Source: Ancylomarina subtilis (GTDB lineage: Bacteria > Bacteroidota > Bacteroidia > Bacteroidales > Marinifilaceae). Taken from it: a DNA stretch of 64,000 nucleotides. Position numbers and translations under genes: made by a program. Positions 1 to 8,924 of this stretch are shown here, piece by piece (positions within the stretch are counted from its first letter, which is position 1; each line of letters starts with the position of its first letter). The stretch is taken from assembly GCF_004217115.1 (NCBI RefSeq), contig NZ_SHKN01000001.1, positions 2,421,781-2,485,780 of the forward strand. Direction: 5' to 3'. The notes under the pieces are model-generated. The model ran no database searches. It was given only the letters and a program-made list of their open reading frames with translations, and was not told the origin of the DNA.

Positions 1-450
1 GCGGCTTGGCCTATGAAACGCTGGCCAGTTGGGCATTGGCAGAAACTCATCTTAAATCTACCCGATTACAAGTTTATGATTTTGGCCGGGCCGGATGATT
101 TATTTTGTAAAGAAATTCAAGACACAGCACCCGACCGGGTACTAAACCTTATGGGTAAGACTAATCTTTTGGAATCATGCTATTTGGTACAAAAATCCCA
201 ACTGGTGATCTCCGGAGACACGGGTTTTCTTCATGCTGCAGATAAATTTGGCATCAAAGCCCTATCACTGATGGGACCAACAGCCTTTGGGTTTACAAGT
301 GGTGATCAAATTAAAACCTTAGAAGTTGATCTTAAATGTCGCCCATGTACCAAAGATGGATCAGGTAAATGCTCGCAAGATGTTTATCAAAAATGCATGG
401 TTGATATTTCTCCAGAATGGGTCGCCAGAGAAGCTTTAGAAATGATCTGA
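1..450 (+). CDS. Glycosyltransferase family 9 (heptosyltransferase-like), C-terminal part
   Basis: The reading frame is open from the first base of the window, so the start lies outside and only about 149 C-terminal residues are visible. It reads AAWPMKRWPVGHW and then a Rossmann-type half with SGDTGFLHAA, the acidic/His nucleotide-sugar-binding region of GT9 enzymes, followed by a Cys cluster (CRPCTKDGSGKC) that I associate with GT9 proteins of Bacteroidota. GT9 enzymes transfer heptose or related sugars to the lipopolysaccharide core from ADP-sugar donors at the cytoplasmic face of the inner membrane. The exact acceptor cannot be told. A terminator follows 20 bp downstream. gmhA, an early gene for heptose synthesis, lies 25 kb away in this window and is not linked. 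Confidence 0.85.
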   Translation, partial: AAWPMKRWPVGHWQKLILNLPDYKFMILAGPDDLFCKEIQDTAPDRVLNLMGKTNLLESCYLVQKSQLVISGDTGFLHAADKFGIKALSLMGPTAFGFTSGDQIKTLEVDLKCRPCTKDGSGKCSQDVYQKCMVDISPEWVAREALEMI

Positions 451-470
451 TTCAAAGAAAAAAAATTTTA

Positions 471-502
471 AAAAGGCGTCATTTTAATTGACGCTTTTTT
501 TT
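471..502 (+). terminator. Intrinsic terminator after the GT9 gene
   Basis: A 6-bp stem (GCGTCA at 476-481, TGACGC at 489-494) with a 7-nt loop is followed by eight T residues. It sits just downstream of the plus-strand glycosyltransferase stop codon. Confidence 0.8.
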
Positions 503-529
503 GTGCATCGAATTGAGAAAATGGGACAT

Positions 530-559
530 AAAAAAAGCTCCGATTAAAAATCGAAGCTT
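530..559 (-). terminator. Intrinsic terminator of tRNA-Gln copy 1
   Basis: Read on the minus strand, AGCTTCGAT and ATCGGAGCT form a 9-bp stem with one G-U pair and a short T-rich loop, followed by a run of T. It begins about 7 nt after the tRNA CCA end. A closely similar hairpin follows the second tRNA-Gln at 10657-10688. Confidence 0.75.
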
Positions 560-565
560 AAATAT

Positions 566-640
566 TGGTTGTCCCGTAAGGACTCGAACCTTAAATGCCT
601 GGACCAAAACCAGGTGTGTTACCATTACACCACGGGACAA
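566..640 (-). tRNA. tRNA-Gln (anticodon UUG), copy 1
   Basis: On the minus strand the segment folds as a full cloverleaf: acceptor TGTCCCG/CGGGACA, anticodon stem CCTGG/CCAGG with the seven-base loop TTTTGGT (anticodon TTG, glutamine), and T arm TAAGG-TTCGAGT-CCTTA. The discriminator A and an encoded CCA are present at 566-569. The sequence is identical to the copy at 10695-10769. Confidence 0.95.
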
Positions 641-669
641 TTCCGTCGCTCATTTTCCTTAGAGCACTG

Positions 670-699
670 CAAATGTAAACATTTTTTTCATTGTGCAAA
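670..699 (-). promoter_or_regulatory. Bacteroidota-type promoter of tRNA-Gln copy 1
   Basis: On the minus strand a TTTG (-33 box, 696-699) is separated by 18 bp from TACATTTG (-7 box, 670-677), which matches TAnnTTTG. The -7 box lies about 30 bp upstream of the mature tRNA 5' end. Confidence 0.65.
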
Positions 700-907
700 T
701 AAAAAAAATATTTTTTTCAAAGCTTAAGGATCTAGGTGCCTAAAAATGACTATTTTCAGAGCTTAAATATTTTTACAAACAAAGCATCCTATTTTCTTAA
801 CTATACGAATGTGAGAAATTTCAATAGAAAATATGCCATCTTTGTTTGTTCTAAAATCAGAAAAAACAATAAAAGAACTCATCGTTCCAATAAATTTTTA
901 ATAAAAT

Positions 908-3900
908 ATGTCGGGAAACAATAAACTATCGAATACAGATTATCGTCGGTATAACATTATTCTGGGCTGGTTAGCTTTTGCTATTGCTGCCATTACCTAT
1001 GCATTAACCATGGAGCCTTCTGCCAGTTTATGGGATTGTGGTGAATTTATCACAACGGCATATGGCCTGGAAGTTGGTCACCCACCGGGAGCACCACTCT
1101 TTATGATTATGGCTCGTTTCTTCGCATTATTCGCTCCCGAACCATCACAGGCGGCACTTATGGTCAATCTGATGTCTGCTTTGGCTTCTGCCTTCACCAT
1201 CATGTTTTTATTTTGGACCATCACCCACCTTGCCAAAAAGCTTTTTGTAAAAGAGGGTGAAATCAGCTTAGCAAATGGTGTTGCAGTACTCGGTGCAGGT
1301 ATGGTTGGTGCTCTGGCTTACACTTTTTCGGATACCTTCTGGTTTTCGGCTGTTGAAGGAGAGGTTTATGCCCTATCTTCTTTATTTACTGCCGTTGTGT
1401 TCTGGGCTATCCTAAAATGGGAGAATGTTGCCCATGAAAAATATGCCAATCGCTGGATTATTTTGATTGCCTATTTGATGGGACTTTCAATCGGGGTTCA
1501 CCTTCTGAATCTTTTGGCCATTCCAGCCATCGTCTTTGTTTACTATTTCAAAAAATATAAAACAACTCGAAACGGTGTGCTTACAGCCTTAGGCATCTCA
1601 CTCCTACTTTTGGGCTCAATCATGTATGGAATTATTCCTGGTGTTATAAAAGTTGCTGCCTGGTTCGAATTAGCTTTTGTTAATGGTATGGGAGCCCCTT
1701 TCAATACCGGGGTTATGATTTATGCCATTGCCATGATCGCTCTTGTGGTTTGGGCAATTAACTACTCAATCAAGCACAATAAGGTTATTTTAAACACCAT
1801 CGTCACTTCTTTTGTTGTGATCATGATTGGTTATTCTTCATTTGCCATGATTGTTATCCGTTCGTCGGCAAATCCTCCAATGGACGAAAATAATCCGGAC
1901 AACGTTTTTGCTCTTTTATCTTACTTAAACCGTGAGCAATATGGTGACAGACCTCTCGTTTTCGGCGAATATTACAATGCCCCTGTAAAAGATGTTAAGT
2001 ACACTGATCCTGTGTATATCCAAAAGGGTGATAAGTATGTCATCGCTTCTCGCAAGCCATCATATGAATTCGACTCTCGATTTAATACCATTTTCCCACG
2101 AATGTACAGTTCGAATGCAGGACACGTTCGCGATTATGAGTTTTGGGGAGGGGCCTCAAAAAACAATCCGATTACAGTCGATAATGGGAATGGTCCTGAA
2201 ACCATTTATAAGCCAAGCTTCGGCAATAATCTGGCCTTCTTCTTTAGCTATCAGCTTAACCACATGTATTGGCGTTATTTTATGTGGAACTTTGCCGGAC
2301 GTCAGAATGACATTCAAGGTCATGGTGATTTCCGCTATGGAAATTGGATATCAGGCATCAAGTTTTTAGATGAAATGCGACTTGGTAACCAAGATAAAGT
2401 GTATTCAGAACTAAAAAATAAAAAATCGAAAAATGCCTATTACTTCCTGCCCTTTATTTTAGGATTGATCGGTATTTTCTTTCAAATAAATGCCGGACAA
2501 AAGGGCAAAAAAGATTTTTGGGTGGTCATGTTGCTTTTCCTTCTTACTGGTCTGGCGATTGTGGTTTATCTGAACCAGTACCCACATCAACCACGTGAAC
2601 GTGACTATGCCTACGCAGGTTCATTCTATGCTTTTGCCATTTGGATTGGATTTGGCGTATTGGGACTTTACAAGTTCTTGCAAACTAAAATGCCAAAGCT
2701 TGCATCTGCAGGATTGGTGAGCTTGGTCTGTCTTGTTGCTGTCCCTGGTCTTATGGCTCAACAAAACTGGGACGATCACGACAGAGGTGGTCGATATGCC
2801 ACACTGGCCTATGCTAAAGATTATCTGAACTCATGTGCTCCTAATGCAATTCTATTCACATACGGTGATAACGACACCTTCCCTCTTTGGTATGCTCAGG
2901 AAGTTGAAGGTATTCGTCGCGATATCCGTATTGTCAACATCAGCTTATTGGCCGGAGACTGGTATATCAATCAGATGCGTAGAAAAGCCTATGACTCTGA
3001 TCCTGTTCCAATGACTTTATCAGCTGAAAAAGTTGAACCCGGTATACGTGACCAAATTCCTGTAATGGATCGCCTGTCAAAAGCGGAAGGTCTTGCCGAC
3101 ATGATTAAGTTCGTGGGCAGTGACAATAAAGCAACCCGACTGGAAACCCAATCAGGAAAAATGCTCGACTATTTCCCTGGCAAGAACATCTACTTACCGG
3201 TTGATTCTGCCAAGGTGATTACTAATGGAACCGTTCAAAAAGAGGATGCTGAACTTATTCTTGATCGTTTAGAGTGGAAACTAAACAACAACTACCTGTA
3301 CAAGAACAGCATGATGATTTTGGATATTATCGCATCCAACAATTGGGACCGTCCAATCTATTTCTCTATAGGAATGGGACCTGAAAATTATTTAGGATTG
3401 GAAAAATTCTTCCAATTGGAAGGTGCTGCTTATCGTTTGGTTCCAATAGAGGCTGACAATTCATATAATGAATATGGACGTATCAATACGGATCTTCTGT
3501 ATGACAACCTGATGAATAAATTTGAATATGGACGCATTAAAGAACCGGATGTTTATATGGACCAGTTCCATATCATCACCTGTGGCATTATGTCGTTCCG
3601 TTCAAACCATGTTCGTTTGGCTGCCCAATTGAATGATGAGAACCAACCAGAAAAAGCCATCAAAGTTCTTGATAGATGCATGGAAGAATTGCCAATTGAA
3701 AAGCTGCCTATCGACTACGCACTAGTTGGTTTTATTCAAGAATATTACCGTGCAGGCGCAACCGAGAAAGCCAATAATCTACTTGAACGTATCGCAAAAA
3801 ACTCATACGAAAAAATAGATTATTTCCTTTCGCTGGAACCCATGTATTTCGCTAGCATTGAAGCGGAACAACAACGAGAAATCCGAATTGTTCAGATGCT

Positions 3901-4009
3901 GCTAGGACTTGCAGACTCAGGGGGACAAAAAGACCTTAAAGAAAAAATCCAAAGAGATTTCGAAACCCTATTTAATTCCTTCAAACAAAACGGAGGTAAA
4001 AACAGATAA
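908..4009 (+). CDS. DUF2723 multi-pass membrane protein (TMEM260-like, probable glycosyltransferase)
   Basis: A 1033-residue inner-membrane protein. The N-terminal half carries many hydrophobic segments and the DUF2723 core, with SLWDCGEF near residue 40, GHPPGAPLF soon after, and FSAVEGEVYALSSLF near residue 145. The family includes vertebrate TMEM260, a protein O-mannosyltransferase, so membrane-bound sugar transfer onto secreted proteins is a reasonable but unproved role here. A long soluble region follows the membrane domain, and the last ~150 residues look helical and TPR-like. The start is the ATG at 908, just after an A/T-rich stretch with no Shine-Dalgarno, as is common in this phylum. 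It is transcribed alone and followed by a terminator. Confidence 0.85.
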   Translation: MSGNNKLSNTDYRRYNIILGWLAFAIAAITYALTMEPSASLWDCGEFITTAYGLEVGHPPGAPLFMIMARFFALFAPEPSQAALMVNLMSALASAFTIMFLFWTITHLAKKLFVKEGEISLANGVAVLGAGMVGALAYTFSDTFWFSAVEGEVYALSSLFTAVVFWAILKWENVAHEKYANRWIILIAYLMGLSIGVHLLNLLAIPAIVFVYYFKKYKTTRNGVLTALGISLLLLGSIMYGIIPGVIKVAAWFELAFVNGMGAPFNTGVMIYAIAMIALVVWAINYSIKHNKVILNTIVTSFVVIMIGYSSFAMIVIRSSANPPMDENNPDNVFALLSYLNREQYGDRPLVFGEYYNAPVKDVKYTDPVYIQKGDKYVIASRKPSYEFDSRFNTIFPRMYSSNAGHVRDYEFWGGASKNNPITVDNGNGPETIYKPSFGNNLAFFFSYQLNHMYWRYFMWNFAGRQNDIQGHGDFRYGNWISGIKFLDEMRLGNQDKVYSELKNKKSKNAYYFLPFILGLIGIFFQINAGQKGKKDFWVVMLLFLLTGLAIVVYLNQYPHQPRERDYAYAGSFYAFAIWIGFGVLGLYKFLQTKMPKLASAGLVSLVCLVAVPGLMAQQNWDDHDRGGRYATLAYAKDYLNSCAPNAILFTYGDNDTFPLWYAQEVEGIRRDIRIVNISLLAGDWYINQMRRKAYDSDPVPMTLSAEKVEPGIRDQIPVMDRLSKAEGLADMIKFVGSDNKATRLETQSGKMLDYFPGKNIYLPVDSAKVITNGTVQKEDAELILDRLEWKLNNNYLYKNSMMILDIIASNNWDRPIYFSIGMGPENYLGLEKFFQLEGAAYRLVPIEADNSYNEYGRINTDLLYDNLMNKFEYGRIKEPDVYMDQFHIITCGIMSFRSNHVRLAAQLNDENQPEKAIKVLDRCMEELPIEKLPIDYALVGFIQEYYRAGATEKANNLLERIAKNSYEKIDYFLSLEPMYFASIEAEQQREIRIVQMLLGLADSGGQKDLKEKIQRDFETLFNSFKQNGGKNR

Positions 4010-4012
4010 AAC

Positions 4013-4043
4013 AAAGGCTGCGAATTTCGCAGCCTTTTCTTTT
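4013..4043 (+). terminator. Intrinsic terminator after the DUF2723 gene
   Basis: A 10-bp stem (AAGGCTGCGA at 4014-4023, TCGCAGCCTT at 4027-4036) with a 3-nt loop is followed by TTCTTTT. It starts 4 bp after the stop codon. Confidence 0.8.
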
Positions 4044-4102
4044 CAGAATCTATCCCAAAATGGAATATGAACACAATTCAAATTATTCCTTATTTTTAGT
4101 CT

Positions 4103-5407
4103 ATGAAAACATTAAAACGAATCCTACTTGCTCTTGCCATCTTTGGCTTAACCTACTTTGTTTACAACACAAGCCTTAAGCTCCCTGTTGTCACATCCTA
4201 TGCGGCAAAAGATGTTTGCTCAGGCCTCTTTGTTGCGAACAGAAGTTTGGAGTCTTTAATCAAGAACGATATCAATTACTCCTTTATGAGTAAAACGTCT
4301 ATTGAAGTTAATGAAGATGAAAAATCGGTAACGGCACGTATTTTCGGGCTTTTCCCCAGGAAAGCAATTTATCGGGGGGCATTGGGCTGTTGTGTCACTG
4401 ATGGCTACAACGAGAATGAGTTAAAAAAACAAACCTTTAATAAACCAACAATTGAGAATATTCCTTTGGATACAGCCATAAGCAGCTTCAGAAATGAAAT
4501 CGATTTTGAACTTCTAAACACAGCTCTCGATTCTGTCTTCGAACATGAAGAAAGAACCCGAGGTGTTGTTGTTCTTTACAAGAATAAATTAATTGCTGAG
4601 CGGTATGGTAAGGGCTTCAATCAATCAACACCTCTATTGGGTTGGTCGATGAACAAAAGCATTATCAATGCAATGGTTGGCATCATGAAACAACAAAATC
4701 GACTTGATCTTTCAGATAAAAACCTATTTAAAGAGTGGGAAATGGATGAAAGAAAAAACATCAGTCTAAATGATCTGATGCACATGAGCAGCGGTTTAGA
4801 ATGGAACGAAGGCTATGGTGATTTATCTGATGTAACCAAGATGCTCTACAAAACAGGTAGCGCTTCGGATTATGCCATCGCAAAACAATTTTCTGTAAAA
4901 CCCGATTCCATCTGGCTTTATTCCTCAGGCACTTCAAACATCATCAGTAAATACATCCGTAAAAAAATTAACAACGATAAGGAATATCACAATTTCCCCT
5001 ATCTTGAATTGTTTAAGAAAATAGGGGCCAGCACTTTTTGTTATGAAACCGATGCTGAAGGAACATTTGTGGGCTCATCTTTTGGTTATGCATGCACTCG
5101 CGACTGGGCTAAGTTTGGATTATTGTATTTAAACGATGGAATAGCAAACGGAGAACGCATTTTACCAGAGGGATGGGTCAAATATTCATACACGCCTGCA
5201 AAAGCTTCAAATGGCCAGTATGGAGCTCAGTTTTGGCTCAACCCTGATTCTGAAATTGATGAATTCATGTGTATTGGCCATCACGGTCAGATGGTAGCCA
5301 TTATTCCATCCCAAGACCTGGTTATTGTCCGTTTAGGTTTATCTATCGACAAACATTTCAATACCAATAAATTTATTCAGAATGTCGTGAATTCTATAAA
5401 AAAATAG
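4103..5407 (+). CDS. Serine hydrolase, class C beta-lactamase/penicillin-binding fold
   Basis: 434 residues with an N-terminal membrane anchor (about 5-22), so the enzyme domain should face the periplasm. The SxxK catalytic motif is SMNK (Ser182, Lys185). A tyrosine motif follows at YSSG (Tyr273) where the family has YxN, and GHHG (393-395 region) stands where the K/HxG motif is expected. These enzymes act on D-Ala peptides, beta-lactams or small esters; the substrate cannot be told from sequence. A cysteine pair at residues 96-97 in the N-terminal extension is unusual. Its 3' end overlaps the convergent DUF2752-like gene by 14 bp. Confidence 0.8.
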   Translation: MKTLKRILLALAIFGLTYFVYNTSLKLPVVTSYAAKDVCSGLFVANRSLESLIKNDINYSFMSKTSIEVNEDEKSVTARIFGLFPRKAIYRGALGCCVTDGYNENELKKQTFNKPTIENIPLDTAISSFRNEIDFELLNTALDSVFEHEERTRGVVVLYKNKLIAERYGKGFNQSTPLLGWSMNKSIINAMVGIMKQQNRLDLSDKNLFKEWEMDERKNISLNDLMHMSSGLEWNEGYGDLSDVTKMLYKTGSASDYAIAKQFSVKPDSIWLYSSGTSNIISKYIRKKINNDKEYHNFPYLELFKKIGASTFCYETDAEGTFVGSSFGYACTRDWAKFGLLYLNDGIANGERILPEGWVKYSYTPAKASNGQYGAQFWLNPDSEIDEFMCIGHHGQMVAIIPSQDLVIVRLGLSIDKHFNTNKFIQNVVNSIKK

Positions 5408-5825
5408 AGCCTATAACCTTCACAATTGTTTGAAGTGTAAAGTGTATGAGTGGATAAAAAGCAAGTAGAAATAAGAAAGGAGATAACAGGATATCCGTAC
5501 GAATCCAAAACTTTCTATTTACAAAAACAATCCGATCTACATTTAGTGAGATTAATCTATAAATAAACTGAAACGAGAAAAATAAGAAGATCTGTAAAGC
5601 ATATGGGTTAAACTGATTAGCCAAACTGAATTGTCCTCTCACAAGTGCTGAGAATGCTCTTGAAAGACCTAAAGAAGGACTCGATTGGTGCGTGATATCC
5701 GTATAGAAGGACGGGATAAGATGGCTGCCATTCTCGGGCAAAAAAAGACAGGAGTAAATGAACACCAGTCCAATTACTCCTGCAAATATAATATTGATGA
5801 TTCTATAGGAATCAAAAGTCTTCAT
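5394..5825 (-). CDS. DUF2752-like membrane protein lacking the usual cysteines
   Basis: A 143-residue protein with three hydrophobic segments. It resembles DUF2752 proteins through SLGLSRAFSALVRGQFSLA followed by NPYAL, which parallels the family pattern of CPxCGxTRA and a later NP. The two cysteines usual in that pattern are replaced here by Ser and Leu, so any metal-binding or redox role is doubtful. The start is 5 bp downstream of the DUF4190-like gene, and the two are probably co-transcribed. Its function is unknown. The 3' end overlaps the end of the opposing hydrolase gene. Confidence 0.55.
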   Translation of the reverse strand: MKTFDSYRIINIIFAGVIGLVFIYSCLFLPENGSHLIPSFYTDITHQSSPSLGLSRAFSALVRGQFSLANQFNPYALQIFLFFSFQFIYRLISLNVDRIVFVNRKFWIRTDILLSPFLFLLAFYPLIHFTLQTIVKVIGSIFL

Positions 5826-5830
5826 TAAAA

Positions 5831-6295
5831 TTATTTTTTCTCGATATGAACTTCAATTTTAGTCGAATCGGCTTGAATATGAATCGTTTTATCAATTTTA
5901 AGACTATCCAATTGCATTTCCAGCTGATTCAATTCATCCTGCAAATCGGTATTACAAGAATTCGACTCACGAACCACTTCTTCAATCACCTCTTTAACCA
6001 CTCCTTCAATCTGCTCATCGTCAAGCGAAGCAATCCCGACGAAAACAAACAACCAAACACAAGCAATTAGAGTACCCAAACCTGAAACCACTAAAGCTGC
6101 AATATTGATACCTCTGGCACCGTTGTTATTATTGGCCTGTACAAGCCCTACAATTGATAAGACAATGGCAATGACCCCTGGTCCAATTGCAATTACCCCT
6201 ACACAAGGTATAAAAGCCATGAACAAACATAAAATTCCAAGAATTAGCCCAGCTACACCGAAGCCCTGTCCTGCATTTGTTTTAATTTTTTCCAT
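5831..6295 (-). CDS. DUF4190-like small membrane protein with charged C-terminal tail
   Basis: 154 residues. Two glycine-rich hydrophobic segments (about 10-52 and 60-88) in the pattern GFGVAGLILGILCL resemble DUF4190/TM2-associated membrane proteins. After residue 90 the protein becomes acidic and helical with a likely short coiled coil (LQDELNQLEMQLDSLK) and a beta-like tail. It is the first gene of a two-gene unit with the DUF2752-like gene, a pairing I associate with Bacteroidota small membrane protein clusters. No catalytic motif is seen and no function is assigned. Confidence 0.6.
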   Translation of the reverse strand: MEKIKTNAGQGFGVAGLILGILCLFMAFIPCVGVIAIGPGVIAIVLSIVGLVQANNNNGARGINIAALVVSGLGTLIACVWLFVFVGIASLDDEQIEGVVKEVIEEVVRESNSCNTDLQDELNQLEMQLDSLKIDKTIHIQADSTKIEVHIEKK

Positions 6296-6378
6296 ATGAA
6301 TCGTTTTATTTGAGTCGGTTAGAATCCTGATAAAGATAATAAGATTTTCTTGCTCCTAAAACCGTTGTTTATTTCATA

Positions 6379-6408
6379 ATAAAAAAAGACTCTCAATTCC
6401 TTGAGAGC
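6379..6408 (-). terminator. Intrinsic terminator after sppA
   Basis: On the minus strand a 7-bp stem, CTCTCAA/TTGAGAG (6390-6396 with 6401-6407), has a GGAA loop and is followed by TCTTTTTTT. It lies about 32 bp past the sppA stop. Confidence 0.8.
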
Positions 6409-6439
6409 CCTTTCACCGTTTCGCTAATTTATTTGAAAA

Positions 6440-8236
6440 TTAATATAAATCAATTTGGTATGGAATTCTAGCCTGAACACCACCCATATTCATAATCTCT
6501 TTTGTTTTTTCGTAATACTGGTAGTTCACACCCAACTCACTCTTAAGAATTCGGATCTTCACATTACCGGTTAAATCATCCATAATAGCCTGGAATGGAT
6601 CCTTTTCTTTAGGCAATGAACTGATTCTGTAATCTTCAATACCCGCCTTTTCTTTTGCTATGGCAATGGCAGTTTCAAGACCTCCTAAAACATCTACCAA
6701 ACCATTCTTTTGAGCATCTATCGCATTCCACACACGACCTTGTGCCACTTCATGAATCTCTTCAACAGTCTTATGACGACCATTCGCTACACGACTTAAA
6801 AATGTATCATAACCATCATTCAAGAACTCCTGCAGAATCATACGTTCTTGCTTATTAAACTTACGAGATGAGAATGGCATAAATGGAATTGGATACCCTC
6901 CACCAAAAGAAGAATACTTATGTGTTCCAATAGGATCAGTTGTAATGCCTAACTTATCCTTAATTAACTCCTCACCTGAGAAAAACAAACCATAAATACC
7001 AATAGAACCAGTGATCGTATTCGGATCAGCAACAATAGTATCAGCAGCACAAGCAATGTAATAACCACCCGAAGCAGCAACATTACCCATCGAAGCAACA
7101 ACCGGCTTTTCTTGTCTCGCCAAATCCACCTCTCTCCAGATAATATCAGAAATTAGGGCGCTTCCACCTGGTGAATTAATTCGTAACACAATCGCTTTAA
7201 TTGTTGAATCTTGTCTTGCTTTACGAATGGTTTGAGCCAATTCAGGTCCAATAGATTTAGAAGATTGTTCAAAACCAATAGCTCCCGTTGCATAAATAAC
7301 TGCAATCTTATTTTTAGAGAAGGTTCTATTCATTTTTGGTGCCTTGATATATTTCTCGATACCAATTTTGTTTAGTTTTTTCTTCGCTCTGGTACCGGTC
7401 AAATCCTTAAGTTTGGTCACCATTTCATCTTCGTAGATAATCCCATCAATAAGCTTATAATCCAAAGCATGCTGAGGTTTACGAACGGCTAATTCATTGG
7501 TCAACTTATTAAACGCTTCAACAGTAATATCTCGCTCCTGAGCAATGCCTTCCGCCATCTGATTCCACATTGCATTTGTATAAGCTAAATTCTGCTCACG
7601 TGATGCATCACTCATTTTCTCAAGGAAATAAGGCTCTGTAGCCGACTTGTATTTCCCAACTCTTACAACCTGAGCCTCAACACCAATTTTCTTTAGGAAG
7701 TTTTTATAAAAAGTCATTTCTCCCCCCATACCTGTAAACCAGATATTAGCAAGTGGATTAAGATAGATACTATCAGAAACAGATGCCAAATAGTAGGCTT
7801 TTTGAGAAAACCCCATATTGTTATAGGCAACAATAAACTTACCGGTTGTCTTAAACTCTTTAAGCTTATTACGAATTTCCTGAGCCACCGCATAACCTCC
7901 AAAACTTGAAGCAATATCGCTAATGTTCAGATAAATCCCCTTGATTTTATCATCTGTCTTCGCTTTCTCTATACAATCCAATATATCGTTTAGTCCCAGT
8001 TTAGGTTCAGATTTCAAACTCATAAAATCAAAACCATCCAACGGATTATCTGAACCTCGATCCATGATCTCTTTATTCAAAGTGATTTCAAGAACAGAAT
8101 TATTCTTTACGTTAACTGGCTGATCACCACTGGCGATAATTGCTCCAAATATCCCCATCCCAATAAACAGAAGAAGGACACTGCCTATGATAAAAGCCAA
8201 AAGAGAGGCTAGAGTAATTTTAAAAAAATTCTTCAT
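6440..8236 (-). CDS. sppA: Signal peptide peptidase SppA, 67K type
   Basis: 598 residues with one N-terminal membrane anchor (about 8-36) and two tandem SppA/ClpP-fold domains, the length expected of the long bacterial form. By comparison with E. coli SppA the catalytic dyad is Lys197 in the N-terminal domain (YKSATEPY) and Ser359 in the C-terminal domain (NSPGGSA). The family is a membrane-bound serine protease with a periplasmic active site that degrades cleaved signal peptides and short hydrophobic peptides. It is a single-gene unit, divergent from folK and closed by a terminator. No odd residues were seen. Confidence 0.95.
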   Translation of the reverse strand: MKNFFKITLASLLAFIIGSVLLLFIGMGIFGAIIASGDQPVNVKNNSVLEITLNKEIMDRGSDNPLDGFDFMSLKSEPKLGLNDILDCIEKAKTDDKIKGIYLNISDIASSFGGYAVAQEIRNKLKEFKTTGKFIVAYNNMGFSQKAYYLASVSDSIYLNPLANIWFTGMGGEMTFYKNFLKKIGVEAQVVRVGKYKSATEPYFLEKMSDASREQNLAYTNAMWNQMAEGIAQERDITVEAFNKLTNELAVRKPQHALDYKLIDGIIYEDEMVTKLKDLTGTRAKKKLNKIGIEKYIKAPKMNRTFSKNKIAVIYATGAIGFEQSSKSIGPELAQTIRKARQDSTIKAIVLRINSPGGSALISDIIWREVDLARQEKPVVASMGNVAASGGYYIACAADTIVADPNTITGSIGIYGLFFSGEELIKDKLGITTDPIGTHKYSSFGGGYPIPFMPFSSRKFNKQERMILQEFLNDGYDTFLSRVANGRHKTVEEIHEVAQGRVWNAIDAQKNGLVDVLGGLETAIAIAKEKAGIEDYRISSLPKEKDPFQAIMDDLTGNVKIRILKSELGVNYQYYEKTKEIMNMGGVQARIPYQIDLY

Positions 8237-8438
8237 ACAATAATTAATTTGATCGTTAGTTTTCTTTTCGGTCGATTTCCATGTTAGAAGACCAGGTTCT
8301 CATTAAAAAAAGGACTTCTAAGACTCATAACAAATATATCCATTTTGTAAAAGAAGCTAGCCCATAACACTTATTTTTCGATGTATATTTTGCTGAGTAA
8401 GATTTCTTTAGTTTTTTTGCCGTTTAAACGGATCATTT

Positions 8439-8924
8439 ATGACTAGAGTATACTTTTTATTAGGAGGAAATATTGGGAATCGCGAAGACTTATTGGCTGA
8501 AGCAGTCAGAAAAATGACAAATCATGTTGGACAATTTGTCAATGCCTCATCGCTTTACGAAACGGAACCATGGGGATTTACCCACGAACAAAATTTTCTG
8601 AATCAGGTTGTTGTCTTTGATTCGGAATTCTCTGCTCTGGATATACTTGATAAAACTCAAGCTATAGAAAAAGAATTGGGGCGCGTCCGCAAAAAAACAC
8701 AATATTGCGAACGAACCATTGATATCGACATTCTATTTTATGGTAATGAACAGATTGAAAACGAAAGACTCTCTATTCCTCATCCCCGAATTCAGGAACG
8801 TTCTTTTGCACTTCACCCTCTGGCGGAACTTATCCCGGACTTTAAGCATCCCGTATTAAAAAAGAGTATCCAAATCCTTAAAGACGAATGTTCTGACAAA
8901 CTAAAAGTCAACAAATTCAATTAA
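8439..8924 (+). CDS. folK: 2-amino-4-hydroxy-6-hydroxymethyldihydropteridine pyrophosphokinase (HPPK)
   Basis: 161 residues, normal for HPPK, which transfers pyrophosphate from ATP to 6-hydroxymethyl-dihydropterin in folate synthesis. Visible landmarks are LLGGNIGNRE at the N-terminus, SSLYETEPWGF, NQVV, the metal/ATP-binding signature RTIDIDILFYG near residue 95, and the substrate region IPHPRIQERSFALHPLAEL. It stands alone rather than next to folP or folB. Its stop codon overlaps that of the convergent SulP gene in the four bases TTAA. Confidence 0.95.
   Translation: MTRVYFLLGGNIGNREDLLAEAVRKMTNHVGQFVNASSLYETEPWGFTHEQNFLNQVVVFDSEFSALDILDKTQAIEKELGRVRKKTQYCERTIDIDILFYGNEQIENERLSIPHPRIQERSFALHPLAELIPDFKHPVLKKSIQILKDECSDKLKVNKFN

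Noticed and set aside
736-924. 62-codon open frame with a GTG start, upstream of the DUF2723 gene
   Set aside because: Composition is Asn/Lys-rich like translated A/T-rich DNA, it overlaps the start of the DUF2723 gene, and it has no recognisable motif.
1992-2369. 125-codon frame inside the DUF2723 gene
   Set aside because: It lies wholly within a strongly supported gene in another frame and has no independent support.
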